Source: Halovivax cerinus (GTDB taxonomy: Archaea > Halobacteriota > Halobacteria > Halobacteriales > Natrialbaceae). Taken from it: 64,000 nucleotides of DNA. Below are positions 1-8,431 of the stretch, in pieces. Below the pieces are notes generated by a model. That model did not search any database and was not told the origin of the DNA. It worked only from the letters and a program-made list of their open reading frames with translations. Position 1 is the stretch's first letter; the number at the start of each line of letters is the position of its first letter. The translations under genes were made by a program, and so were the position numbers. The DNA lies in NCBI RefSeq assembly GCF_024498195.1, contig NZ_CP101824.1, positions 1,984,001-2,048,000 on the forward strand, given 5' to 3'.

Positions 1-590
1 CGCCGCAGTAGTGGTAGCTTGACGCGGCGGTAGTAGTCGAGCGTCGGCGACCACGTCACGTCCGTCCCGCCGGTGGCGGTGAGGGTGAGCGGGCTGGCGA
101 GCCGCGTCGCGAGCGGGAGGACGGCGTCGAACAGGAGAGTGACGCTACCGGCGGTCCCGATGTCGACTGCGTACGTGCCACCCGGAATGTCGTCGGGTGG
201 CGTTTCGGACTCAGTCTCGCCGAAATCGCCGGCTTCCCACTCGTCCCCGTCGTCCTCTCGTCCGGGATCGTCGGCGGTTTCGGCAGGGACGTCGACGGTT
301 TCGGCAGGGACGTCGACGGTCCGTCTGGGATCGAACGTTACCGTCTCGCTTCCGATGTCGAGGGTCGTTCCGTCCGCTCCGTAGCCAGCCGAGCCGTCCG
401 CTCCGGTGACGTCCGCGTCGCAGATTGCTGCCATCGTCTCGACGACGGCGAGATGTTGTGGTCGCAGACCGGGCGTCGATCGGTCGCCACGGACGTTTTC
501 GATCCGAACGGCGCATCCCTGTATTCCGGCGAGTGACAGCGCCGATCGCAGGAACTGCCCGCCTGCGTCGGTCCCGTCGAGTTCGAGCAT
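1..590 (-). CDS. rtcA: RNA 3'-terminal phosphate cyclase, N-terminal part (cut by window edge)
   Basis: RtcA converts RNA 3'-phosphate ends to 2',3'-cyclic phosphates using ATP. The reading frame from the ATG at 588-590 runs off the left edge, so about 196 residues are visible of roughly 340 usual for the family. The start MLELDGTDAGGQFLRSALSL matches the family signature EGGGQILR-ALSLS, and DIGTAGSVTLLFDAVLPLA matches the conserved GSxxLxxQxxLP segment. Between these lies an acidic insertion with two copies of TVDVPAE, coded by a perfect 21-bp repeat. It is followed by mutL on the same strand with 67 bp between them. The identification rests on recognised motifs and the upstream half only. 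Confidence 0.85.
   Translation of the reverse strand, partial: MLELDGTDAGGQFLRSALSLAGIQGCAVRIENVRGDRSTPGLRPQHLAVVETMAAICDADVTGADGSAGYGADGTTLDIGSETVTFDPRRTVDVPAETVDVPAETADDPGREDDGDEWEAGDFGETESETPPDDIPGGTYAVDIGTAGSVTLLFDAVLPLATRLASPLTLTATGGTDVTWSPTLDYYRRVKLPLLR
275..316. repeat. In-frame 21-bp direct repeat (2 copies) inside rtcA
   Basis: Two identical 21-bp units at 275-295 and 296-316 code for two copies of the heptapeptide TVDVPAE in the rtcA product. The following stretch (TADDPGR) looks like a third, decayed copy. The unit length is a multiple of three, so the frame is kept. Confidence 0.85.
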
Positions 591-657
591 ACACGGGCGT
601 TCGGGGGCGGGCGGTATCGGTGTGTGGGTTCGTTCGGACCGGCCGAATTCGGATGTT

Positions 658-2940
658 CTACCCGCCGTGGCCCGGGTAATCTCGCTCGAAGCGCTCCTCG
701 ATCTCCGTCTCGTCTACGTGGACGATCACGGGACGGCCGTGCGGGCAGGCGTAGGGATTCCGGCAGTCGTCTAAGGCGTCGAGCAATTCGCGCACCGACC
801 CTTCGTGAAGCGACGTGTTTCCGGTGATCGAGGGATAACACGCGAGGTCGCCGAGGAACTCGTCGGCCATCGTATCGACGGTTTCGGCACCGGTTGCGCC
901 GTCGCCGGTCACGATCGCGGCGAGCACGTCTCTGAGCTGGGCGGGGTCGAGCGTCTGGTCGAAGACGGCCGGGACCGCCGTCACGGCGACGGTACGCTTG
1001 TCGACGCGGTCGGCCCGGAAGCCGAGTTGCGTGAGGGCCTCGGCCACGTCCGCGAACGCGGCCGATTCGGCCGCCGTCAACTCGAGTTCGACGGGATCGG
1101 CGAGCGCCTGCGCGGCCGGATTCTCGGCGACGGCCCGCTGCAGTCGCTCGTAGTTCACCCGCTCGTCGGCCGCGTGCTGATCGATCAGCGCCAGCCCGTC
1201 GGGCGTCTCACAGACGAGATAGGTGTCGTGGAGTTGTCCGATGACGCGCAGCGGCGGGAGCGTCTCGTACTCGCTCTCGATCTCGGCGACGTCGCCGTCT
1301 AACGTTCGCTGGTCGCTCGTAACGGCGAACTTCCGAGACGGCTCGGCGAGTGATCGTGAGTCGCCCTCGGAACCGCCCGTCGGCGTCGAGGTGTCGGTGC
1401 CGTCTGTCGGTGCTGTAGAACCGGAACCGTCCGTCGGTGCCGTAGAACTGGAATCGCCTGTCGGCGTCGGGGAACCGGAATCGCCCGTCGGCCCCGGGGA
1501 ACTGGAATCGATCGACGATCCGGCGTCGGGTGAGTTGTCGACGTCCACTGCAGTGTCGGCCGGAGAGTCGGGTCGACTGCCCTGGGTTCCGCGTGCCGAT
1601 TCCGACCGTCGGCCGTCCGCAGTCACGGTTCCGTCCGTCCCCGTACTCTTCGCTACCACGTCGGTCCCGTCTCCGCGGTCTCGACTCGCTGCGTCTGCGT
1701 CGTGCACTGAGGCCGTCTCGCTCTCTGAGACGGTCTCGCCGCGTCCTGCCTCGTCCTCGGGCACTACGACTCCATCACTGGAGCGCGTCGGATCCGTGTC
1801 CGTACGGTGGGACGCCGATTCGGGCTCTACGGTCGCTTCGTCGGGTTTCGACCGCCCACGCGGTGCGCCCGATCGGAGGAGGCCGTGGTCGAGCAGCGCG
1901 GATTCGACGGCCGAATCGACCTGTCGACGGACGGCGTCGGCGTCGTCGAAGCGGACCTCGCGCTTGCGCGGGTGGACGTTGACGTCGACAGCCTCGCCCG
2001 GGACGGAGAGAAAGCAGACGACGAAGGGGTAGCGGTCGGTTCCGAGCTGGGTGCCGTAGGCGCCCACGATCCCGTCGCGGATGGCGTCGGCGGTGATCGC
2101 GCGGCCGTTGACGTACGTGGCGAGGTACTCCCGCGTCGAGCGATTGGTCTCGGGGTGGGAGACGAGGCCCGAGACGGACTCGACGGGCCCCGTCGGGAGG
2201 TCGTCGCCGCTCGCCTCGACGGGGATCATCGAGGCGGCGACCTCGCGACCGTAGACCGAAAGCACCGCGGCCTGGAGGTCGCCCTGCCCGGTCGTCGCGA
2301 ACACCTCGCGGCCGTCGTGGGTCAGCGAGATCGCCACGTCCGGGTTCGCCAGGGCGTACCGGGTCACCACTCGGTTGACGTGGGCGAACTCCGTGGCTTT
2401 CGTCTTGAGGAACTTCCGCCGCGCGGGCGTGTTGTAGAAGAGGTCGGTCACCTCGACCGACGTTCCCTCGGGGCAGCCGACGGGGCCGACGCTCGTCACT
2501 TCGCCGCCCTCGTAGACGAGTTCGGTGCCGGTGGCGTCGGTTCCCGTCGTCTCGGTCGCGCTGCCTCCATCACCGTTCGCCCGCGGTCGACTCCGGATGC
2601 GCAGTCGCGAGACTGAGCCGATGGTGTGTAACGCTTCGCCCCGGAATCCCAGCGTGGTGACGCCGCCCTCCAGGTCCTCTAGATCGGCGATCTTGCTCGT
2701 CGTGTGCTGGCGGACCGCGGCCCGGAGGTCGGCCTCGCTCATCCCCAGTCCGTCGTCGGCCACGCGGATCAGTTCCGTCCCGCCCGCCTCGACGGTGACG
2801 TCGATCCGGGTCGCGTCGGCGTCGAGGCTGTTCTCGACGAGTTCCTTCACCGCGCTCGCGGGCCGCTCGACGACCTCGCCGGCGGCGATCCTGGCGACCG
2901 TGTCCTCGTCGAGCCGGTGGATGTCGGTGTCTCCGTCCAT
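658..2940 (-). CDS. mutL: DNA mismatch repair endonuclease MutL
   Basis: MutL is the ATPase that links mismatch recognition by MutS to strand processing. The N-terminal GHKL ATPase begins IHRLDEDTVARIAAGEVVERP with KELVENSLDA just after, then DDGLGM and GFRGEAL. A proline/serine/threonine-rich linker of about 240 residues follows. The C-terminal dimerisation domain has DQHAADERVNYE, fitting the DQHA(X)2E(X)4E endonuclease motif, and ends with the ACPHGRP metal-site motif. The ATG at 2938-2940 was chosen because homology begins a few residues later; an in-frame start 23 codons upstream adds nothing recognisable. The product is 760 aa, long because of the linker. mutS lies on the same strand about 5.5 kb away. 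Confidence 0.96.
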   Translation of the reverse strand: MDGDTDIHRLDEDTVARIAAGEVVERPASAVKELVENSLDADATRIDVTVEAGGTELIRVADDGLGMSEADLRAAVRQHTTSKIADLEDLEGGVTTLGFRGEALHTIGSVSRLRIRSRPRANGDGGSATETTGTDATGTELVYEGGEVTSVGPVGCPEGTSVEVTDLFYNTPARRKFLKTKATEFAHVNRVVTRYALANPDVAISLTHDGREVFATTGQGDLQAAVLSVYGREVAASMIPVEASGDDLPTGPVESVSGLVSHPETNRSTREYLATYVNGRAITADAIRDGIVGAYGTQLGTDRYPFVVCFLSVPGEAVDVNVHPRKREVRFDDADAVRRQVDSAVESALLDHGLLRSGAPRGRSKPDEATVEPESASHRTDTDPTRSSDGVVVPEDEAGRGETVSESETASVHDADAASRDRGDGTDVVAKSTGTDGTVTADGRRSESARGTQGSRPDSPADTAVDVDNSPDAGSSIDSSSPGPTGDSGSPTPTGDSSSTAPTDGSGSTAPTDGTDTSTPTGGSEGDSRSLAEPSRKFAVTSDQRTLDGDVAEIESEYETLPPLRVIGQLHDTYLVCETPDGLALIDQHAADERVNYERLQRAVAENPAAQALADPVELELTAAESAAFADVAEALTQLGFRADRVDKRTVAVTAVPAVFDQTLDPAQLRDVLAAIVTGDGATGAETVDTMADEFLGDLACYPSITGNTSLHEGSVRELLDALDDCRNPYACPHGRPVIVHVDETEIEERFERDYPGHGG
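1390..1520. repeat. In-frame 27-bp repeats in the MutL linker
   Basis: About five imperfect 27-bp units code for nonapeptides of the type SGSPTPTGD, SSSTAPTDG and SGSTAPTDG in the linker between the ATPase and dimerisation domains. The frame is preserved and the region is low complexity, as expected for a disordered spacer. Confidence 0.75.
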
Positions 2941-3112
2941 TGGTGAAGCCGAGTCTGAAGTTGGTTGGTCGGCTACCCCTATGAGTGTGTTCACTCCGGT
3001 GCGATCCACCCGGAACGGCGTCTACTCTTTCGCCCAAAACGGTTCCGACACGTCAAGATGTGACTCACTCACGCTAGAAACAGTTACTTCGGTACGATCC
3101 TATTCGAAGTCA
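2941..3112. promoter_or_regulatory. Divergent promoter region mutL / mscS-like gene
   Basis: This 172-bp gap separates two divergent genes and must hold the promoters of both. It is somewhat more A/T-rich near 3060-3112 than the flanking genes. I see no unambiguous TATA box, so the call rests on gene orientation. Confidence 0.4.
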
Positions 3113-4258
3113 ATGATCGACTCGGCACTCGCGGGGCTGATGGGGGTCTTCACGGACGTCCCGCCCTGGCAGACCACCACGCTGCTGATTGGCGCCTCGC
3201 TCGCCGTCGCTCTGGCACTGGAATTCCTCGTCCTTCGGGGTTTGCTCCGCCTCTCGAAGCGGACGGAGACCAAGTACGACAACATCCTCGTGAGCGAACT
3301 CAGGTTGCCGCTCGTGGTGACCGCGGCCCTCGCCGGCGTGTTCGTGCTCACACAGGTCGAGTCCGTCCGCGAGAACGTCCTCTTCGATCCGGGGCAGCTT
3401 CAGACGTTCTTCGGTAACCCGTCGCTCTCGGTCATCGTCCTCGCGTGGGCGGTCGCGGCCAACCGGCTGGTGAATCGAATCGTCGAGACGGTCAACGACG
3501 AGCACTCCCGCTTCGACTTCGCGCCGGTCTTCTCGAACGTGTGGACGCTCGTGGTCGTCGGCGGGACCGTCGTCGTCCTGCTCTCGGTCTGGGGATACAG
3601 CATCTCGCCGCTGCTGGGCGCAGCCGGGGTCGCCGGCATCGCGGTCGGGTTCGCCGCCCGGGACACCGTCGCCAACTTCTTCGGCGGGATCGCATTGTAC
3701 TTCGACGACACGTACAAGATCGGCGACTTCGTCGAACTCGACACGGGGGAGACGGGAACGGTCGTGAAAGTCGGCGTCCGGTCGACGACGCTCATGATGC
3801 GCGACGAGGTCCTCGTCACCGTTCCGAACTCGGTCCTGAACGCCACGCGCATCATCAACCACTCCGGCCCGCAGCGACGGCGCCGGCTCAAAGTCCCGAT
3901 CGGGGTCGCCTACGGCACCGATATCGACGCGTTCGAGGAACTGGCCCTCGCCATCGCCGACGAGGAGGCGCTCGTTCTCGACTCCCCGAAACCCCGGATG
4001 CGGTTTCGTGCGTTCGGCGACTCGGCGCTCGAGTACGAGTTGCTGTGCTGGGTCGGCTCGCCCACGCGCGTCAAGAAGGCCCACCACGAACTCAACCGGG
4101 AGATATACAAGCGACTGCTGGACACGGGGATCGAGATCCCGTACCCGAAGCGGGACGTCCACGTCGTCTCCGAGGAGTCGCCGGACGAGACGGCTGAACC
4201 GAACCACGAGTCCGGCCTGACGGTATCGCACGACGACGCGACGACGGGCGGCGCCTGA
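3113..4258 (+). CDS. MscS-family mechanosensitive channel
   Basis: Channels of this family open under membrane tension and release solutes on osmotic downshock. The 381-aa product has hydrophobic helices at about residues 20-45, 65-85, 105-125 and 145-170. The last leads into the pore segment PLLGAAGVAGIAVGFAARDTVANFFGGI, whose glycine/alanine packing is the MscS signature. The cytosolic beta domain follows (TYKIGDFVELDTGETGTVVKVG, then LVTVPNS), with an acidic C-terminal tail. The ATG at 3113 sits just before the first hydrophobic stretch. The gene is divergent from mutL and stands alone. Confidence 0.9.
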   Translation: MIDSALAGLMGVFTDVPPWQTTTLLIGASLAVALALEFLVLRGLLRLSKRTETKYDNILVSELRLPLVVTAALAGVFVLTQVESVRENVLFDPGQLQTFFGNPSLSVIVLAWAVAANRLVNRIVETVNDEHSRFDFAPVFSNVWTLVVVGGTVVVLLSVWGYSISPLLGAAGVAGIAVGFAARDTVANFFGGIALYFDDTYKIGDFVELDTGETGTVVKVGVRSTTLMMRDEVLVTVPNSVLNATRIINHSGPQRRRRLKVPIGVAYGTDIDAFEELALAIADEEALVLDSPKPRMRFRAFGDSALEYELLCWVGSPTRVKKAHHELNREIYKRLLDTGIEIPYPKRDVHVVSEESPDETAEPNHESGLTVSHDDATTGGA

Positions 4259-4412
4259 TTTCCACGAAGACGCCGCGAAGTTGGCGCGCAACGGACTGGC
4301 CGGCGAAACCCCGGCCACGCTACAGCGATGTGGTGAATTCAGTGGCATGGTGACTGTCACGACCGCACCCAACAGACGCTTTGTCGCTCGTCGTGGGAGG
4401 CAGACCCGACCC

Positions 4413-5312
4413 ATGGGTGACATCGACGTCGCGATCGGAGTCGACGCGGACTGCGTCGCCGGCTGGCTCGGTTCCTACGGAGGCGCGGACTCGCCGGCGG
4501 ACCTCTCACGCGGGCTCGCGGCCGGAAACGAGGGCATTCCGCGGATGCGGACGCTCTTTGACGGGGAAGGAATCGACACGTCGTGGTACGTTCCCGGCCA
4601 CACGCTGGAGACGTTTCGCGACGAAATCGAGGCGGTGGCCGCGGGGGGCCACGAACTCGGGGTGCACGGCTACTCTCACGAGAACCCCACCGACCTCTCG
4701 CGCGAACAGGAAGATGAGATTCTCGCGGTTTCGATCGAACTGATCGAGGACGTCACCGGCGAGGCGCCCGTCGGCCACCGGGCGTCGTGGTGGGAGTTCA
4801 GCGAGAACACGCCGGAACTCGTCCAGAAGCACGGGTTCGACTACGACAGCAGCCTGATGGAGCGGATGTTCGAACCGGGCTGGATGCGCGAGGGAGACAG
4901 CTGGGAAAAGATCGACTACGAGGAGGACCCAGACAGCTGGATGACGCCCTACGAGTACGGCGAGGAGACGGACGTCGTCGAGATCCCGATCAGCTGGTAC
5001 CGCGACGACATCCCGCCGATGCTGTTCATCAAGCAGCCGATCTACCACGCCGGCTACACGGACCCAGAGATGATGTACGAACAGTACTACAAACGCCAGT
5101 TCGACTTCCTCGCCGACCGCCGCGGCGCCGGCGTCTACACATTCACCATCCACCCGGACATCCACGGCCTCCCCCACATGATCCCGCTGCTTCAGGACTT
5201 CATTCGGTACGTGAAGGGCCACGACGACGCCTCGTTCGTCACGCTGGAGACGATCGCCGAGACGTTCCGCGACGACCCGTCGGTCTACGAGAGTGAGACC
5301 GACTACGTCTAG
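4413..5312 (+). CDS. Polysaccharide deacetylase family protein (CE4 / PuuE-like)
   Basis: The 299-aa protein has the NodB fold signature of carbohydrate esterase family 4. An early aspartate pair is in AIGVDADCVAGW, the metal-ligand segment is HELGVHGYSHENP, and HRASWWE is a third motif. The YTFTIHPDIHG stretch supplies the late histidine. No signal peptide is visible. The sequence resembles the cytosolic subgroup that includes bacterial PgdA-like and allantoinase-like proteins more than secreted chitin deacetylases, so the substrate is unknown. The ATG at 4413 begins MGDIDVAIG. An upstream in-frame start at 4281 would add a tail without homology. Confidence 0.85.
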   Translation: MGDIDVAIGVDADCVAGWLGSYGGADSPADLSRGLAAGNEGIPRMRTLFDGEGIDTSWYVPGHTLETFRDEIEAVAAGGHELGVHGYSHENPTDLSREQEDEILAVSIELIEDVTGEAPVGHRASWWEFSENTPELVQKHGFDYDSSLMERMFEPGWMREGDSWEKIDYEEDPDSWMTPYEYGEETDVVEIPISWYRDDIPPMLFIKQPIYHAGYTDPEMMYEQYYKRQFDFLADRRGAGVYTFTIHPDIHGLPHMIPLLQDFIRYVKGHDDASFVTLETIAETFRDDPSVYESETDYV

Positions 5313-5349
5313 TCGATCGTCCGGACACTACGTCTAGTCGTTCGTCCCG
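5302..5349. repeat. 25-bp direct repeat across two convergent stop codons
   Basis: A unit beginning actacgtctagtcg occurs at 5302 and again at 5327, with one mismatch over the shared 20 or so bases. The first copy holds the stop codon of the deacetylase gene (+). The second holds the stop codon of the asparaginase gene (-). Confidence 0.8.
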
Positions 5350-6374
5350 CTCACTTCCTCGTGCGGTCCGGCGAACGCGTCTCGGATCCACTCGCGCTCG
5401 TCTGTCGGCTCGTCGAACTCGCGCTCACTCGCCGCGGTGATCGCCAGCGAGAGCCTGAGTCGGGCCTTTCCGGTCGCGAGGTCGCCGGCGAAGATCGCCC
5501 CGTGGTCGCGAAGGGTCCGCCCGCCGCCGTCGCCGCCGTAGACCGGCGACGTTCGTCCAGCGAGACAGCGGGACGTGACGACGACCGGAATCCCCTCCTC
5601 GATCGCCGTCGCGACCGCGTCGCCGATCGGGGCGGTCACGTTGCCGAGGCCAGTCCCTTCCACGACGATACCGTCGACGCCGCGGTCGATCGCGGCCCGG
5701 ACGAGCGTGGCGTCCGCACAACTGGTGCTCTTGATCGCGACGACAGTGGCTGATAGTGTGGCTACTGAAATCGGGTCCGTCTCGCTCTGGGGCCGTCGGC
5801 GGAGCGCGACCCCGTTGCGGTCGACGACGGCGACCGGCCCGCGACCGGGGGAGCCGAACGCCGCGAGTCGGGAGGTGTGGACTTTCCGAACCGCACGCGC
5901 CGAGTGTACGGTTTCGTCGAACGCGACGAAGGTACCGCCGGCTCCGCGGTCGTGGTCGCGGAACGCCCGCGCGGCCCGGACCGCCGTCAGCAGGTTCGAC
6001 GGGCCGTCCGCACTCACCTCGTCCGGCCGTCGCTGGGCACCTGTCAGGACGACCGGCGTCTTGGGCTGGACGACGATATCCACGTAGTAGGCGGTCTCTT
6101 CCATCGTGTCGGTGCCGTGGGTCACGACGACGGCGTCGACCGACGGGTCAGCGTCGAGGTCCCGCACGCGCTCGCCGATCGCCTCGAGCGATTCGGCGTC
6201 CATCTCGTAACTCGGGGCCTGGACGACGTCCTCGACGGTGAGGTCGGCCAGATCCGAAAGTGGCGGGACGGCTTCGACGAGCTCCCGGCCGCGTTTCGTC
6301 GGACTCGCCCCGGAAGCGTCGTCGCCGGCGGTGCTCGCGATCGTGCCACCCGTCGCGAGAACGGTCACGTTCAT
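5334..6374 (-). CDS. ansA: L-asparaginase family protein
   Basis: The protein hydrolyses asparagine to aspartate and ammonia, or acts on a related amide. The start VTVLATGGTIAS carries the first catalytic threonine (TGGTIA). VVVTHGTDTMEETAYY carries the second signature (HGTDT) and VVLTGAQRRPDEVSADGPSN follows. At 346 aa it is of normal length. The ATG at 6372-6374 gives a start typical of cytosolic archaeal asparaginases; no signal peptide is present. GatD, which is related, normally has an extra N-terminal domain that is absent here. It ends 21 bp from the convergent deacetylase gene. Confidence 0.88.
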   Translation of the reverse strand: MNVTVLATGGTIASTAGDDASGASPTKRGRELVEAVPPLSDLADLTVEDVVQAPSYEMDAESLEAIGERVRDLDADPSVDAVVVTHGTDTMEETAYYVDIVVQPKTPVVLTGAQRRPDEVSADGPSNLLTAVRAARAFRDHDRGAGGTFVAFDETVHSARAVRKVHTSRLAAFGSPGRGPVAVVDRNGVALRRRPQSETDPISVATLSATVVAIKSTSCADATLVRAAIDRGVDGIVVEGTGLGNVTAPIGDAVATAIEEGIPVVVTSRCLAGRTSPVYGGDGGGRTLRDHGAIFAGDLATGKARLRLSLAITAASEREFDEPTDEREWIRDAFAGPHEEVSGTND

Positions 6375-6468
6375 GTGGGCAATTGGACGACGCGTGGGGA
6401 AAAGGTAGGTGCGGTGGTCTGTGTGGGGATGATGGTCCACCAGCGGAGATACCGTGGGCTCGATTCGT

Positions 6469-7272
6469 TCAGCTGTCGAGACCCAGTTCCTCGGGCGACA
6501 TGACGTTACCCACTGGCGGAACGCCCTTCGCGGTGATCGTCTCGCCGGTGACGAACGAGGCGGCGGGGCTGACGAGGAACTGGACGATGTCGGCGATCTC
6601 CTCGGCGTGGCCGATGCGTCGGTCCGTCTCCTCGCGCGCGGGCATATCGTCGCTCTGGACGCCGAGGGTCTCGGCGACGCCGGGTGTCTGGACCAGTCCG
6701 GGTGCGACGCAGTTGACCCGGACACCGTCGCCGGCCCACTCCGCAGCGAGCGTCTCAGTCAGGCGGATGATCGCCGCTTTCGCCGCACCGTAGTGGCTCT
6801 CACCGGGCGCGGCGTGCTGACCGTTCACGCTCGAGAGATTGACGATCACGCCGCCGTCGCTCTCGCGCATGACCGCGCCGGCGAGCTGCGAGCAGTGGAC
6901 GACGCTCGTCAGGTTGAGGTCCAGAATCGTCTCCCAGCCGTTCTGCGAGATGTCCTCGAAGGGGGCGACGAACTCCCCGCCGGCGTTGTTCACGAGAATA
7001 TCGACGTCACCGAACGCGTCGACCGTCTCGTCGACGAGGGCCTCGACCGCCTCTCGATCCCGGACGTCGCACTCGACGGCGAGGGCCGATCCGGCTCCCG
7101 TTTCGGTATCGATGGCCTCCGCTACCGGCCCAATCCGATCCATCGACCGCGAACAGATCGTGACGTTCGCGCCGCCGGCCGCGAGCGTCCCCGCGATCGA
7201 TCGTCCGATTCCCCGACTCGCACCCGTGACGATGGCGGTCTTGCCCGCCACGCCGAAGTCAGGCTCGTGCAT
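6469..7272 (-). CDS. SDR family oxidoreductase
   Basis: This is a classical short-chain dehydrogenase/reductase of 267 aa. It has the cofactor motif TGASRGIG at residues 16-23, NNAG at 95-98, catalytic Ser148, and Tyr161/Lys165 in the YxxxK motif. Asp69 in ECDV fits adenine binding. The C-terminus (SPAASFVTGETITAKG) is the usual substrate-loop end. The substrate cannot be read from the sequence; the nearest named relatives are FabG-like and enoyl/peroxisomal reductase-like enzymes. It lies between an asparaginase and a sugar kinase on the same strand, with 94 and 75 bp gaps. Confidence 0.88.
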   Translation of the reverse strand: MHEPDFGVAGKTAIVTGASRGIGRSIAGTLAAGGANVTICSRSMDRIGPVAEAIDTETGAGSALAVECDVRDREAVEALVDETVDAFGDVDILVNNAGGEFVAPFEDISQNGWETILDLNLTSVVHCSQLAGAVMRESDGGVIVNLSSVNGQHAAPGESHYGAAKAAIIRLTETLAAEWAGDGVRVNCVAPGLVQTPGVAETLGVQSDDMPAREETDRRIGHAEEIADIVQFLVSPAASFVTGETITAKGVPPVGNVMSPEELGLDS

Positions 7273-7347
7273 CGTCGGTACGTCTTCGGCCCGGGCGATA
7301 GGTGTGGCGCTTCCGGCGGGTACCCGCCCACGTGACCTCGGACCGTC

Positions 7348-8385
7348 TCACGACCTCCTCCGCGCCACGAACGATCGCAGGTCCGCCCGAGTCCCGGTCG
7401 AAGCCGTCTCGACCGCGTACGCCGCGCACGCGTTGCCCAGAGCGAGTGCCGTCTCCCAGTCCCAGCCGCTGGCGCGGCCGACCGCGAGACCGGCGCTGAA
7501 CCGGTCGCCGGCGCCCGTTCGCCGAACCGGTCGATCGACCTCTAGCGTCTCAACGCGCCGAACGCCACCCCGCGTCGCGGCCATCGCCGCGTCGACGGCG
7601 TGGACGACGACGGCCGAGACGCCGGCACTCTCACGGACTCGATCCAGCCGCCCCCGATCGCCGTCCGCCTGGACCGACCCGTCCTCGACTCGCTCGACGA
7701 GTCCGCCGAACTCCGTCTCGTTCACGCTGAGGACGACATCGGTCCGCTCGTCTAGCCGTCCGAGCGCGTCGAGGAGCGAGAGCGCCTCGCCTCGGGGGCG
7801 ACGCCGGATCGAACCGGGATCGAGAACGAGCGTTCCTGCCTCGAGCGGGACCGCGGCGAGCGTCTCCAACGCGCGGGCGAGGCCGTCGACCGACGCCCAG
7901 TTGCCACAGCAGATCGCGTCCGCGTCGAGGGCGTCGCCGACCGTTGGGTCGGGGCTCGCCGCCTCGAGATCCGCGAGCGACCAGTTTGCAACGGCCGGCG
8001 ACCGCTCCGCGAGCAGGAGGTCCTCGTCGTCGAACGAGAAGATCGAGACGTGCGCCGGCTCTCCCATCGAGTGGGTTTCCATCGGGAGGTCGTCGAAGAC
8101 GGGGTCGTCGAGGTGGCCGTAGCACACCGTCTCCGCGTTCAGGGCGTGAGCCTGCTTCGCCATGTTCACCGCTTGTCCGCCACTCTCGCGGGAGAGTTGC
8201 TCGAGCGGTACGGACTCGTGGTTCCCGCGACCGAGCCGGTCGGCGAACGCGTCGCGCGTCGAAATCCGTTCGCCGCGCTCGTCGAACACGTCGTAGTAGG
8301 TGTCCACGCTGCCGTCGGGGAGCGTGACGATCCGAGGTTCTGTCGCGTCGGTCGCGAGTCGCTCGGCGAGCGCGCCGTCGGTCAT
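7348..8385 (-). CDS. PfkB-family carbohydrate kinase
   Basis: A 345-aa ribokinase-fold kinase. ESGGQAVNMAKQAHAL is the N-terminal substrate-binding GGxxxN region, LSVNETE the middle signature, and RRTGAGDRFSAGLAVG the C-terminal signature with catalytic aspartate in GAGD. The canonical motif is DTGAGD; here the first D is replaced by R. Substrates in this family include ribose, adenosine, fructose and 2-keto-3-deoxygluconate, and nothing here decides between them. The ATG at 8383-8385 (MTDGALAERL) was preferred to one 11 codons upstream, which adds only a glycine-rich stub. mutS lies just upstream on the same strand but ends 46 bp before this start, so cotranscription is possible. Confidence 0.85.
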   Translation of the reverse strand: MTDGALAERLATDATEPRIVTLPDGSVDTYYDVFDERGERISTRDAFADRLGRGNHESVPLEQLSRESGGQAVNMAKQAHALNAETVCYGHLDDPVFDDLPMETHSMGEPAHVSIFSFDDEDLLLAERSPAVANWSLADLEAASPDPTVGDALDADAICCGNWASVDGLARALETLAAVPLEAGTLVLDPGSIRRRPRGEALSLLDALGRLDERTDVVLSVNETEFGGLVERVEDGSVQADGDRGRLDRVRESAGVSAVVVHAVDAAMAATRGGVRRVETLEVDRPVRRTGAGDRFSAGLAVGRASGWDWETALALGNACAAYAVETASTGTRADLRSFVARRRS

Positions 8386-8431
8386 ACCGGCGACGGGTCC
8401 GCCACCGATAAAAAACACTCGCGCCGACGCG

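Noticed and set aside
1223-2616. Long plus-strand frames opposite mutL
   Set aside because: They are serine/proline-rich or arginine-rich mirror frames of a confidently identified gene.
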